A stretch of 40,243 bases of DNA from an uncultured Bacilli bacterium (GCA_944332525.1 CALVKD010000082.1:1-40243); one strand, 5' to 3'; counted from the first letter of the stretch, positions 1 to 8,841 are shown. Notes: a model not told the origin generated them from the sequence alone. Program-made: numbers and translations.

Positions 1-67
1 TTAATCCTAATCCCTCTTCACAATATAATCTAATTATTTCTTTTTTGTCTTTTAAACTTAGTTTCAT
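1..67 (-). CDS. IS3-family transposase OrfA, N-terminal fragment
   Basis: Twenty-two codons are visible from the ATG at 67 before the window ends. The peptide begins MKLSLKDKKEIIRLY and continues into CEEGLGL, which is the first helix of the helix-turn-helix DNA-binding domain of IS3-family OrfA proteins (basic, Lys/Ile-rich, then a Gly-rich turn). It starts about 36 bases inside the terminal inverted repeat, as expected for IS3 elements, and is preceded by GAAGGGG as a ribosome binding site. Known of the family: OrfA and OrfB are joined by programmed frameshifting into a DDE transposase. The fragment is cut by the window, not visibly degenerate. Confidence 0.75.
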   Translation of the reverse strand, partial: MKLSLKDKKEIIRLYCEEGLGL

Positions 68-102
68 ATAAAAAACCCCTTCAGCTTTTCCGATGTTACT
101 CG

Positions 103-121
103 GTCCAACTTTTGGGGTTAA
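103..121 (-). repeat. IS3 terminal inverted repeat, OrfA side
   Basis: On the minus strand this reads TTAACCCCAAAAGTTGGAC. It matches 16 of 19 positions of the terminus at 40126-40144 (TGAACCCTTAAAGTTGGAC, plus strand), which belongs to the OrfB side of the second copy. This is the expected inverted-repeat relation of the two ends of one IS type. Confidence 0.8.
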
Positions 122-148
122 TTACAAAGCGGCATCTTTTTGAAAATT

Positions 149-1186
149 TTATCTTTTTACTAAGCAATGAACGTATTCAACCGTATAATCGCGTTCATAT
201 TGACGGTTGGAATCAGCCTTAAACCGTTTATACTTTTTTTCATATCGCGAATATGTTCCATACTTAGACATAATTTTTTCAATCTCATCTAAAGAAATAA
301 TTCCTTCATCATTATAAGATAAGAAAATATAACGGAATTGCGCGGCTTTTATCAATTCTTCTAAATAATCCGCGGCTTCATTTTTCACGCAGAATTTACT
401 TCTTTTATTTAATTCCACGCGAACCCCAGTTTTACCTTTAATTTTCGGTGAATCATACAAGGCAATAGTCTCTAAAAGATGATAATTCGTGTCATATTTA
501 CGGTTATTATAAGGGGGATCCATATAGAGAATATCGCCTTTGACATGACTTAATAATTCTTTAGCATCTTCGTTAAAGGCTAAATACATATGCTCGCCTT
601 GAAAAACGATATTTAAATCTAATGGTCTTAAAATCATTCTTTTCTGCGCGGAAGTTTTAATTTTTTTCAAAAACGCTTCATAAACCGACGCGGTATTAGC
701 TACTTTATCACTCGCTTCAATTAAGCAAGCTAATAGATAGTAATATTCTTTTTCATTGATTAAAGCATTTCTTTGCCAGAGGCGAATTTTTAAACGTATA
801 GCATCGATTAACTTACTATTTTCATCGCTAAAGTACATTCTTTGATGTTCTTTTTCCTTGGTTCCTTCAAAAGAATAGTTTTTATAAATAAAACCTTTTC
901 TGCCCTTTAAATTATTTAAATATTCAAAAGGATCAGCAATTCCAGCTTTTTTTAATGTTTCAAAAGTTAATGGATGGTTATTTTCGATGATTGCTTTAGC
1001 ATTTACATAGGAAAAATACTGGATATCATTAACATAGATATCAAGATTCTTTGTTTTAAAATAAGAAGCAACTGCATTAGTTCCACCAAAGATGTCAAGC
1101 AATGAATGAACGTCGGTTTTAACGACATTATCCATTGCTTCTTCAATAAACTGCAGAAGCGATAATTTACTGCCGATATAATTCAT
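149..1186 (-). CDS. N6-adenine DNA methyltransferase (D12 class), solitary
   Basis: This 345-residue protein is a SAM-dependent adenine methyltransferase of the MethyltransfD12/Dam-like group. The N-terminal YIGSK (residues 3-7) and FGGTNAVASYF (33-43) form the SAM-binding part. The catalytic DPPY motif is at residues 223-226, followed by NNRKYDTNYHLLETIA, a continuation I associate with type II adenine methylases of the NlaIII/FokI type. Residues 80-200 would hold target recognition, and the recognition site cannot be read from sequence. The start is fixed by GAGGAAAA upstream and by TAATG coupling: its ATG is upstream of, and its operon partner is, the aminopeptidase gene, whose stop lies away from it; its own gene begins at 1186 where the neighbour's ATG also lies, giving a one-base junction. 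No restriction endonuclease is visible; downstream there are 27 bases and then an IS, so a lost partner cannot be excluded. Confidence 0.85.
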   Translation of the reverse strand: MNYIGSKLSLLQFIEEAMDNVVKTDVHSLLDIFGGTNAVASYFKTKNLDIYVNDIQYFSYVNAKAIIENNHPLTFETLKKAGIADPFEYLNNLKGRKGFIYKNYSFEGTKEKEHQRMYFSDENSKLIDAIRLKIRLWQRNALINEKEYYYLLACLIEASDKVANTASVYEAFLKKIKTSAQKRMILRPLDLNIVFQGEHMYLAFNEDAKELLSHVKGDILYMDPPYNNRKYDTNYHLLETIALYDSPKIKGKTGVRVELNKRSKFCVKNEAADYLEELIKAAQFRYIFLSYNDEGIISLDEIEKIMSKYGTYSRYEKKYKRFKADSNRQYERDYTVEYVHCLVKR

Positions 1187-2967
1187 TAAATTTTCCTCGT
1201 CGCCTTCTTTAAGAATTTTCTTTCATCTTCATTTAAATACTTACTAACCTTTTTATAAACCAATGCATGATAGTTATTTAAATAACGTTTCTCATCTTCA
1301 TCAAGATATGAAGGTAAAATCGCATCGAGATCAAACGGTACTAAAGTTAAAGGTTCAAAACGGAGAAATGAACCAAATTCATTAGTGATATCTTTAACAG
1401 TTAATTCAAGATTTTCATGACGAATTCCATATTTATTAGTTAAATATAAACCTGGTTCATCACTAGTAATCATACCTTCTTTTAATGGAACATTGTTAGC
1501 TCTAGATAAAGAAATATTCTGCGGTCCTTCATGGACTGAGAGAAGATAGCCTACTCCGTGTCCTGTGCCGTGATTAAAGTTTAAATGATGAGCGAATAAC
1601 GGCTCTCTTGCAATCATATCGATTTGATTGCCCGTTACACCTTCAGGGAATTTTGCTTTAGCTAAATCAATATGTGATTTTAAAACTAAAGTGAAATTCT
1701 TTTTCATCTCATATGAAACTTTACCGATGACAATAGTCCTAGTAATATCCGTTGTTCCTTCTAAATAATGTCCTCCGGAATCAACTAAAAGAAAATTATT
1801 ATTGGTGATCTCAGCATTAGTTTCTTCTGTCGCTTCGTAATGGACAATCGCCCCATGTTCGGCCCATCCCGCGATAGTAGCAAATGATAAGTCAACAAAG
1901 TTTTTTTGCTCCCGGCGGAAACTCTCTAATTTATCCGCGACTGAAATTTCACTCTTCTTATCCTGGCTAGTTTTTAGATAATAGATGAATTTTACCATCG
2001 CAACAGCATCTTTTAAATGAGCTTTCTTAATATTACGAATTTCTACTTTATTTTTAACGCCTTTCATGTCCGCAACATATTCTTTAACAAAGCAGACTTT
2101 ATTGCTTGAATCTAAGCTTTCTAATGTTTGATAATTAACCTTTTGCTTATCCGCGCCGACAGTTTCAAAGCGCAAATTCTTAATATCTTCATAGAATTCA
2201 AAATAAGATTTAATCTCGACGCCTAATGAAGAAAGATATTCTCTAACTTTTTCATTAACTGCCGCATCTTGAAGATAGATGACCGCTCTATCTTGATAAA
2301 TAAGCGAGTAAGATAATCCAACCGGAGTAAAATCAATATCGTGAGCTCTTAAGTTATATAGATACATCACGCTTTCTAAGCTAGATAAAATATAAACAGT
2401 TAAAGAATCTAGAGCCATTTTATCTCTAACAATTCTTAATTTTTCGTTAGATGATTGTCCAGCATATTTTTCTTCAAGAACAAAAAGCTCACTGCTTTTC
2501 ATCTTCGGACGAGAAGACCAAATTTCTCCGACTAAGTCTTCATTAACTAACTTTGAAGTTAAATTGTTATTTTTAATTTCTTCTTCTAAAGCTTTACCGA
2601 ATTGATAAGGGACAACTTTAAAATCAAAACAAAGGTGATAATTTTCAATATGTAATTTGCTCTTTAAAAGATCAAAAGGAGTAATTACGCTTCTATCACC
2701 GAGTTTCATTAACTTTAAATAAGTATTTTTTAATTGTTCTTCCGCTTGAAGAAAATATCTTCCATCAGTATAAAGATATGCTTCATCTTGAGACAAGAAT
2801 ACCGAACCAGCCGATCCGGTAAAACCAGAGATAAATTCTCTTTCTTTAAAATAATCACCGACATATTCACTTAAGTGATAATCATCGCTTGGAATAAAGA
2901 TTCCATCGATATTTTTTTCTTTCATCAGATTTCTTAATTCATCAATTCTTTGATTAATATTCTGCAT
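1186..2967 (-). CDS. pepP: Xaa-Pro aminopeptidase (aminopeptidase P, M24B)
   Basis: A 593-residue cytoplasmic dimetal peptidase removing N-terminal residues ahead of proline. It has the long three-domain form: two creatinase-N-like domains (about 1-300), then the pita-bread M24 domain (about 310-530) and a C-terminal extension. All five metal ligands are visible: D396 in DSGG, D407 in TTDITR, H470 in HGTGHGVG, E504 in DEPG and E518 in RHENLEL. The length fits eukaryote-like XPNPEP1-type proteins found in many Bacillota rather than short PepP/PepQ. Its ribosome binding site GAAGAGG lies inside the 3' arm of the terminator that follows trxA. The downstream methyltransferase touches it at 1186, suggesting cotranscription. 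Confidence 0.9.
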   Translation of the reverse strand: MQNINQRIDELRNLMKEKNIDGIFIPSDDYHLSEYVGDYFKEREFISGFTGSAGSVFLSQDEAYLYTDGRYFLQAEEQLKNTYLKLMKLGDRSVITPFDLLKSKLHIENYHLCFDFKVVPYQFGKALEEEIKNNNLTSKLVNEDLVGEIWSSRPKMKSSELFVLEEKYAGQSSNEKLRIVRDKMALDSLTVYILSSLESVMYLYNLRAHDIDFTPVGLSYSLIYQDRAVIYLQDAAVNEKVREYLSSLGVEIKSYFEFYEDIKNLRFETVGADKQKVNYQTLESLDSSNKVCFVKEYVADMKGVKNKVEIRNIKKAHLKDAVAMVKFIYYLKTSQDKKSEISVADKLESFRREQKNFVDLSFATIAGWAEHGAIVHYEATEETNAEITNNNFLLVDSGGHYLEGTTDITRTIVIGKVSYEMKKNFTLVLKSHIDLAKAKFPEGVTGNQIDMIAREPLFAHHLNFNHGTGHGVGYLLSVHEGPQNISLSRANNVPLKEGMITSDEPGLYLTNKYGIRHENLELTVKDITNEFGSFLRFEPLTLVPFDLDAILPSYLDEDEKRYLNNYHALVYKKVSKYLNEDERKFLKKATRKI

Positions 2968-2971
2968 AAAT

Positions 2972-3019
2972 AAAAAACCTCTTCTTTAGAGTTATTGTAA
3001 CGCTTTGAAGAGGTTTTTT
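2972..3019 (-). terminator. Intrinsic terminator after trxA, overlapping the pepP ribosome binding site
   Basis: Perfect 13-bp inverted repeat (AAAAAACCTCTTC at 2972-2984, its complement at 3007-3019) with a 22-nt loop. Poly-A/poly-T flanks make it usable in either direction. Read leftwards it ends trxA transcription, and its second arm supplies GAAGAGG 10 nt before the pepP ATG. Confidence 0.75.
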
Positions 3020-3025
3020 TAATAA

Positions 3026-3331
3026 TTACTTAATGAAGTCTTCGAGTTTTTCTCTTGATTGGAAACCAACTGTCTGCTTAGTTGCAACGCCGTTTTCAAA
3101 TAATATGAGAGTTGGAATAGAATAAACCCGGAATCTTTGAGCTATTTCTGGATTTTCATCGACATTTACTTTGGCAATTTTTACTCCGTCAGTTCTGCCT
3201 TCAGCCATGCTTTCAATGACTGGTCCAAGCATTCTGCATGGTCCGCACCAAGGTGCCCAGAAATCGACCAAGGTCTTACCTTCTTTAATTTCGGTATCAA
3301 AAGTTGATTTATCTAAATGTAATAATGACAT
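3026..3331 (-). CDS. trxA: Thioredoxin
   Basis: A 101-residue single-domain thioredoxin, normal length for the family. The redox-active WCGPC is at residues 28-32, preceded by LVDFWAP, and the cis-proline motif is in YSIPTL. It reduces protein disulfides in the cytoplasm using thioredoxin reductase, which is not in this window. The start has a strong AGGAGG site 9 nt upstream. It lies alone between two terminator-like regions, downstream of the ABC exporter genes on the same strand. Confidence 0.95.
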   Translation of the reverse strand: MSLLHLDKSTFDTEIKEGKTLVDFWAPWCGPCRMLGPVIESMAEGRTDGVKIAKVNVDENPEIAQRFRVYSIPTLILFENGVATKQTVGFQSREKLEDFIK

Positions 3332-3383
3332 ATATTAGTTCCTCCTAACTTCTATTATACATTAAATAACTATTTAAACAATC

Positions 3384-5117
3384 TTAATTATCTTCATTAA
3401 CGAACTGCGAGTTATAAAGCTCGTGATAGAAGCCTTTTTTCTTTAACAAATCCTGATGTGTTCCGCTTTCAATAACATTTCCGTCTTTCATCACTAAAAT
3501 AATATCAGCATCTTTAATCGTGCTTAAGCGATGAGCGACAATAAATGATGTTTTATTTTTCATTAAAATATTAAATGCTTGCTGAATCTTAATCTCAGTC
3601 CGGGTATCAATTGAAGAAGTCGCTTCATCAAGGATTAACATCGGAGGCAATCTGAGCATTACCCTGCATATTGCAATTAACTGTTTTTGACCTTGAGAGA
3701 AATCCCCTCCGTTTTCATCAATTAATGTATTATATCCATCTTTTAATAAAGAAATAAAGTGATCACAAGACGACATTTTCGCCGCTTCTACAACTTGCTC
3801 ATGAGTAAAGTTATCACCCATAGTAATATTTTCTTCAATCGTTCCATAACGAAGATAGGTATCTTGAAGCACCATGCCGTAGTTTCTTCTAAGCGAATCT
3901 CTAGTTATAGTTTTAATGTTATGTCCGTCAACTGAAATAGAACCATTGTTTACATCATAGAAACGCATTAACAGATTAATAAATGTCGTTTTTCCACAGC
4001 CAGTTGGTCCAACTAAAGCAATCTTTTGTCCTTTTTTAACATTCAAAGAGAGATGTTCAATTAGTTTTTGATTAACATCATAAGAGAAAGAAACATCATT
4101 AAGAGAGATATTGCCTTCAACCGCTTCTAATTTTTCATTACCTTTATCAGATACTTCGTCTTCTTCATCAAGCAATTCATAGACTCTTTTTAAACATGTC
4201 AAAGCATTTTCAATTTCGGTTATAACCGAAGATATGTCATTAAAAGGTGTCGCATATTTCGAGGCAAAAGATAAAAAAGTCATCAATAATCCAACTGAAA
4301 AACCTAAATTATAAATTGTTAATAAAACTCCGATTAAAATAATCACCACATAAATTAAGGCATTAACAAATCTTGTGACCGGATTAGGTAAGGCTGAGAA
4401 AAATGATGATTTTCTCGTCGCATCTTCTAGCTTATCCGTAATGATTGAAAAATCTTCTTCACTTTTATCTTCATAATTAAAAGCTCTAACGACTTTTTGA
4501 TTATTCATCATCTCTTCAATAAAAGCGATTTGCTCGCCGCGATATGAAGCTTGCTGATAGAAATAACGGTTAATATTTTTGGCGATAAACCGCGCGGCAA
4601 AAAGAGATAAAGGTGTAAGAACGACTACAACAATCGCCATAATGTAATTAAGAATAAACATAAATACTAAAGTCATTACGATGGTAAAGACTCCAATGAA
4701 TAGCTGATTCATACCAATCAATAAGCCATCATTAACAACTTCAATATCACTTGATAATCTCGATAAAATATCACCTGAAGGATGTGAATCGAGATACTTT
4801 AATGGAAGGCGTTCAAGTTTTTCAAATGTTCTTTTTCTTAAAGATGCAGCATATTTATAAATTAAGTGGTTATTGCAGAGATTTAAAAGATATTGAGCGA
4901 TAGCAGCGATAACCAAAAGAAGTCCCATAATTATGAATATCTGAAAAATCTTTTCAAAATTAACATTACCTTTTTCAACAATTAAATCGACGCAGTCACC
5001 TGCTAAAATTGGCAAATATAAAGAAGCGACAACGTAAATAATTGCTAAAATAATTGAGGAAAACAGGAAAAATTTAGCTTTTCCCAGATCTTTAAAAATC
5101 TGCTTATAAAGTTTCAT
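3384..5117 (-). CDS. ABC exporter, half-transporter with consensus ATPase site
   Basis: A 577-residue type IV ABC exporter: six transmembrane helices (about 17-310) followed by a nucleotide-binding domain. Walker A GPTGCGKT is at 370-377, the signature FSQGQ at 473-477, and Walker B with catalytic glutamate LILDE at 494-498. The switch histidine is H529 in VAHR. It overlaps the upstream partner gene by 14 bases (ATG at 5117, partner stop at 5104), so the two are translationally coupled. Together they form a heterodimer of the TM287/288, BmrCD or LmrCD type: this subunit supplies the competent Walker B/switch residues and the partner the degenerate set. Substrate unknown; drugs, peptides or lipids are all possible. 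Confidence 0.9.
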   Translation of the reverse strand: MKLYKQIFKDLGKAKFFLFSSIILAIIYVVASLYLPILAGDCVDLIVEKGNVNFEKIFQIFIIMGLLLVIAAIAQYLLNLCNNHLIYKYAASLRKRTFEKLERLPLKYLDSHPSGDILSRLSSDIEVVNDGLLIGMNQLFIGVFTIVMTLVFMFILNYIMAIVVVVLTPLSLFAARFIAKNINRYFYQQASYRGEQIAFIEEMMNNQKVVRAFNYEDKSEEDFSIITDKLEDATRKSSFFSALPNPVTRFVNALIYVVIILIGVLLTIYNLGFSVGLLMTFLSFASKYATPFNDISSVITEIENALTCLKRVYELLDEEDEVSDKGNEKLEAVEGNISLNDVSFSYDVNQKLIEHLSLNVKKGQKIALVGPTGCGKTTFINLLMRFYDVNNGSISVDGHNIKTITRDSLRRNYGMVLQDTYLRYGTIEENITMGDNFTHEQVVEAAKMSSCDHFISLLKDGYNTLIDENGGDFSQGQKQLIAICRVMLRLPPMLILDEATSSIDTRTEIKIQQAFNILMKNKTSFIVAHRLSTIKDADIILVMKDGNVIESGTHQDLLKKKGFYHELYNSQFVNEDN

Positions 5118-6834
5118 CTTTTTCCTCCTTATATTGTGAGAAATAGATTTCGCGGTAAATCTGCGAGGATTTCAAGAGTTCTTCATGGGTACCTAAACCA
5201 GCCATATGCCCCTTATCAAGAACAATAATTTGGTCGCAGGCTCTTAATGAAGCCGTTCTTTGAGAAACGATAAAGATAGTTTTATTAAGTTTCTTTAATC
5301 CCTTACGAAGTTCCGATTCAGTTTTAAAATCTAAGGCTGAAGAAGAATCATCAAGAATTAAAATATCGCTTTGCTTAACTAAAGCTCTAGCAATTGTCAA
5401 TCTCTGCTTTTGTCCGCCAGAAAAATTTCTTCCCTCTTGCTCAACAGGATAAGAAAGCCCGCCTTCTTTAGCCATGACAAAATCGTATCCCTGACTAATT
5501 TTTAAAGCGTTATAAAGCGTTTCATCATCAGCAGTTAAGTTGCCTAATTTTAAATTATCTCGTATCGTTCCTTTAAAAAGCTGCGATTTTTGAGGTACTA
5601 CAGCAATTTCCGAGCGAAGTGTCTTTTCGTCATAATTTAATAAATTTAAACCTTTATAATAGATTTTACCTTCAGATATATCGTAGAAGTGAGGAATTAA
5701 ATTTACTAAAGTTGTTTTTCCAGAACCAGTACCCCCAATAATACCTATCATCTGACCTTTCTTTACTTTAAAAGAAATATTATTTAATGCCGTTTCTTGT
5801 CCGTTATAAGACATACTGACATTATCAAAAACTAACAAATCGTCAGTATTAATCTTATCAATTACATCGAGATGTTTTAAATTTGATTTAATTGAGAATA
5901 TCTGTTCAATACGCTTATTACTCGCTAAAGATTTTGACATGGTAACTAATAATGTAGCAAACTTGACCATCTCGACTAAGATTTGGCTAGCTAAATTATA
6001 TAAAGCGACAACATCCCCGTTTTCTAAACTGCCTACGTCAACTTGCAATGCGCCAACGTAGATTAAAGCAATAATAAAAATGTTGATTAACGCGAATGTT
6101 AATGGATTAATGATATTAGAAATCTTACCGACAAAAAGCTGATATTTTGCTAATTTATCATTTGTTTTATTAAACTTTTCAATTTCTGCTTCTTGTTTAT
6201 TAAAAGCTCGGATAACTCTAACCCCATTAAGATTTTCTCTAGATAAACGGACGACAACATCTAATTTTTGCTGGCTTTTCTTAAATAGAGGAATGGTAAA
6301 AACCATTACTAAAAAAATTAATAAAAATAAAACCGGCACAGTAATTAAAAAAGTAATTCCGGCGAGATTAGAGAAGAAAAAAGCTACAATAACCGCGCCG
6401 ATAATGACAATTGGAGAACGTAAAAGTAATCTTAAAGCCATATTAACTCCAGTAGTTACTTGATTAACATCGCTTGACATTCTAGTAATTAATGAAGCCG
6501 TTCCAACATCATCTAATTCTTTATATTCCAAAGAGTTAATTTTCTTTAACAAATCTGTTCTTAATGCTGACTGTAATTTGCTAGATGCTACTGCGGCAAA
6601 ATACTGCGCAGTTACCGATGAAAGCAATCCTAAAATGCCAAAAGCAAATAAAATTCCACACATTAAAAATATAAACTTTAAATCGCTTTGTCCTCCTTCA
6701 TTAATTCCTTTATTAATAATTAAAGAAACTATGACTGGGACTAACAATTCAAAAACTACTTCCAGCATCTTAAAAAGAGGAGCTAATATCGCTTCTTTTT
6801 TTGTTCTGGATAAATACATAAAAATTCTTTTCAT
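5104..6834 (-). CDS. ABC exporter, half-transporter with degenerate ATPase site
   Basis: A 576-residue transmembrane-plus-NBD half-transporter, first gene of the pair. Walker A GGTGSGKT is at 367-374 and the signature FSGGQ at 471-475. The catalytic glutamate after Walker B is Asp (D496 in LILDD) and the switch histidine is Gln (Q525 in SQR). This is the asymmetry known from heterodimeric exporters in which only one of two ATP sites turns over. The start codon has no good Shine-Dalgarno sequence; a TATAAT box lies only 9 bases upstream, see the promoter entry. A second ATG five codons downstream is an alternative start. Confidence 0.88.
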   Translation of the reverse strand: MKRIFMYLSRTKKEAILAPLFKMLEVVFELLVPVIVSLIINKGINEGGQSDLKFIFLMCGILFAFGILGLLSSVTAQYFAAVASSKLQSALRTDLLKKINSLEYKELDDVGTASLITRMSSDVNQVTTGVNMALRLLLRSPIVIIGAVIVAFFFSNLAGITFLITVPVLFLLIFLVMVFTIPLFKKSQQKLDVVVRLSRENLNGVRVIRAFNKQEAEIEKFNKTNDKLAKYQLFVGKISNIINPLTFALINIFIIALIYVGALQVDVGSLENGDVVALYNLASQILVEMVKFATLLVTMSKSLASNKRIEQIFSIKSNLKHLDVIDKINTDDLLVFDNVSMSYNGQETALNNISFKVKKGQMIGIIGGTGSGKTTLVNLIPHFYDISEGKIYYKGLNLLNYDEKTLRSEIAVVPQKSQLFKGTIRDNLKLGNLTADDETLYNALKISQGYDFVMAKEGGLSYPVEQEGRNFSGGQKQRLTIARALVKQSDILILDDSSSALDFKTESELRKGLKKLNKTIFIVSQRTASLRACDQIIVLDKGHMAGLGTHEELLKSSQIYREIYFSQYKEEKDETL

Positions 6835-6843
6835 ACTTTAGGT

Positions 6844-6872
6844 ATTATATATATTTTAACTTTATAAAACAA
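6844..6872 (-). promoter_or_regulatory. Promoter of the first ABC exporter operon, leaderless geometry
   Basis: Read leftwards: TTGTTT (6872-6867), 17 bases, TATAAT (6849-6844), then 9 bases to the ATG at 6834. Transcription would begin within about three bases of the start codon, and no ribosome binding site is present. Confidence 0.5.
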
Positions 6873-6891
6873 AGATTAATCCAACTTACAG

Positions 6892-6918
6892 AAAAAAAGG
6901 AGGTCGCCCTCCCTTTCT
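6892..6918 (-). terminator. Intrinsic terminator after the 75-residue membrane protein
   Basis: On the minus strand GGAGG-GCGA-CCTCC (6912-6899), a five-base stem with a GNRA-type tetraloop, extended by an A/T stem and followed by seven T (6898-6892). It lies 5 bases after the stop codon of the gene at 6923-7150. Confidence 0.75.
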
Positions 6919-6922
6919 CTCA

Positions 6923-7150
6923 TTATTGTAAGAACAACTTCTTGAATAATAAGCACCAAATCAAATCAATCCAGCCAAGAATGATACCAACACCAAAGAT
7001 GACGATAATTGCTAAGATTAAACGTAACAAGCCCCCTTTAGAAAGGAAAGCTGACCATCTGACGATTATTTCAGTAATCCAGTTGACGCCAGGAATCAAA
7101 AGCAAAATGATTTGGATTAAACGCGGTAAACGCATAAATGCCTTATCCAT
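6923..7150 (-). CDS. Small two-helix membrane protein, function unknown
   Basis: A 75-residue protein with two hydrophobic segments: about 10-30 (LIQIILLLIPGVNWI) and about 42-70 (LILAIIVIFGVGIILGWIDLIW). A basic, Arg/Ser loop separates them and a Lys-containing tail follows. No family is recognised. Reality is supported by a perfect AGGAGG site 9 nt before ATG, an extended -10 promoter upstream and a GNRA terminator right after the stop, so it is a monocistronic gene despite its size. The overlapping plus-strand open frame of similar length has no ribosome binding site and is a shadow. Confidence 0.7.
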   Translation of the reverse strand: MDKAFMRLPRLIQIILLLIPGVNWITEIIVRWSAFLSKGGLLRLILAIIVIFGVGIILGWIDLIWCLLFKKLFLQ

Positions 7151-7173
7151 ATAGTTTCCTCCTATTAATTAAT

Positions 7174-7182
7174 ATTATAACA
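7174..7182 (-). promoter_or_regulatory. Extended -10 promoter of the small membrane protein gene
   Basis: TGTTATAAT on the minus strand, 24 bases before the ATG and ahead of AGGAGG. No good -35 is seen, consistent with an extended -10 promoter. Confidence 0.45.
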
Positions 7183-7364
7183 GATTAAAGTCTAAAATCA
7201 TGCACAATAAATATTATAATAAAGATTATAGACGCATGTTAATAATTTACGTTTATATTCATAGTCATAATTAGTTTTTTGCAAAACAAAAAAGTATTAA
7301 AATCAAATATTAAAATTTTAAAAAGTCATTTTATATTTTTAACATACAATAGAGGGGGATTTTT

Positions 7365-8806
7365 ATGAAAAAAACATTTTTTTGCTATTTTCATTAATAG
7401 CAAGCAGCTTAATTTTAGCTTCTTGCGGAGGAACTTCATCAATTAGTTCTTCTACTATCTCAGGAATATCTTCTACTAGTTCACCTTCCTCACCGGTGAC
7501 TTCGACACCGGTATCAAGCACAACTATTACTTCAACACCTAGCTCATCTGTTTCATCTCAAACAATTGATGAAAAAATTCATTCTGCCGCGAAAGCATTA
7601 GCAGAAAGCACTAGTTTCTCAATGAATTATAATTATGATGGCGAAGATTTTACTGATATCTACAATATCGAAAAAGGATATATTTATATCGACTACGATC
7701 AATCTGGATATATAACTTTACCTTTCAAAGATGAAAAGCAAATCTATGCTTATTCTGTTGATAATAATTCTATCACCTTAGAAGGTAGACCGGAAAATGA
7801 AACAGGATATGCCGAATTTGAAGATTTACTCTACGGCTTACCAGCATTAGCAGAAAAAATTTCTAAAGCTTCTTTAGCTGGAGCTGATTATATTCAAAGC
7901 AATAGCGAAGCCGATGTCTTAGTTATTGCTGAATTATTGGGTTTTGGAAGTTATGCTGAAGAATATTATTTCTACGGGGTTCAATTCACCATTGATGATG
8001 ATGATAACTTAGTTGCTTCACTTGTTCTCGATAGCGATTATGCTGGAACATTTGAACAAGAATGGTTAACTGTAACATTTACAAATTTAAATGATAGCAC
8101 ATATGCTCTTGCTGAAAATTATCTATCTTCTTATCAAGAACCAGAAGTTAATCTATTTGGCATTGCTCCTAAAGTTCTTGCAGAAACAAGCGAAAATACC
8201 TATGGCCTTATCTCCGGCGTCAGCGATATAGACAAAGTCTTACCTTCGACAGATAGAAGCCATGCCAATGCTGCTATCGAAGTTGGATTTGAAGTTAAGA
8301 CAGACGGAACACACATTACTAGCGTTTCTTATGTCTCAAGTGGATTCCTTTCTTACGCTGAAACTATAACCTATGACTATGAAAATGCAACTATCTCTCC
8401 AACTATCATGGATGCGTTAAAAACATTGCAAGTCAACGATTCAATGTTAACCTGGGCTGACTGCGGAGTGGCTTCTACATATGACACACTGGTTAGCTTC
8501 TATTGTGAAGAAATTGCAGCAACTATCCCATATCTTCACGATAATGCACTAACAGGTAATTGGTATGCATCCACATTAACCGAAGGTGAAATTAATATCT
8601 ATTCTTTCAACTGGAATCTCACAGAAAAGCAATGGAGTACTTATGTTGAAACTTTTGTTGCTTTAATAGAAGAAAACGGTTATGTAGAAATGGCAGAAGG
8701 AACCGAACAATACGCAGGTTTAGATACATATATTAATGAAGAAAACGGAGTAATAATCTCTATTGGCAGTGGCTCATTTGATGGAATGTACTTCTATAAA
8801 GCTTAA
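7365..8806 (+). CDS. Secreted lipoprotein of unknown function with frame-disrupted start
   Basis: The uninterrupted frame runs from 7382 and encodes about 474 residues. It begins LLFSLIASSLILASCGG, a lipoprotein signal with lipobox LASC, then a Ser/Thr-rich linker of about 40 residues and an acidic extracytoplasmic body without recognised domains. The only start with a ribosome binding site is ATG at 7365, 6 bases after GAGGGGG, and it is out of frame by one base. Between them lie seven A (7368-7374) and seven T (7377-7383). One extra T would give MKKTFFLLFSL, an ideal signal peptide. As it stands the ATG frame stops after about ten codons. TTG at 7382 is a possible but poorly placed start. 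Phase variation, slippage or a consensus error could each explain this. Confidence 0.75.
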
Positions 8807-8813
8807 GGAAAAT

Positions 8814-8841
8814 AAAAGGTAGGTCAATGACCTACTTTTTT
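8814..8841. terminator. Bidirectional terminator between convergent genes
   Basis: GTAGGTC-AAT-GACCTAC (8819-8835) extended by G-U/A-T pairs, with A-rich 5' and T-rich 3' flanks. It ends the lipoprotein (plus) and the 132-residue gene (minus), whose stop is at 8840. Confidence 0.75.

Larger units (their letters stand above)
1..121 (-). mobile_element. IS3-family insertion sequence, 5' end only (cut by window edge)
   Basis: The first 121 bases hold the left terminus of an IS3-like element that reads leftwards out of the window. The outer inverted repeat is at 103-121 and the start of the first transposase frame (OrfA) at 1-67. The same type of element, in the same orientation, is entered at the other end of the window by its opposite terminus (40126-40243), and the two termini match as inverted repeats. 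The outer end lies only 27 bases beyond the stop codon of the methyltransferase gene. The rest of the element is outside the window, so target duplications cannot be checked. Confidence 0.8.

Noticed and set aside
6578-6841. Plus-strand open frame of 87 codons opposite the ABC exporter
   Set aside because: Lies wholly antisense to a well-supported transporter gene, lacks a ribosome binding site and has no protein-like pattern.
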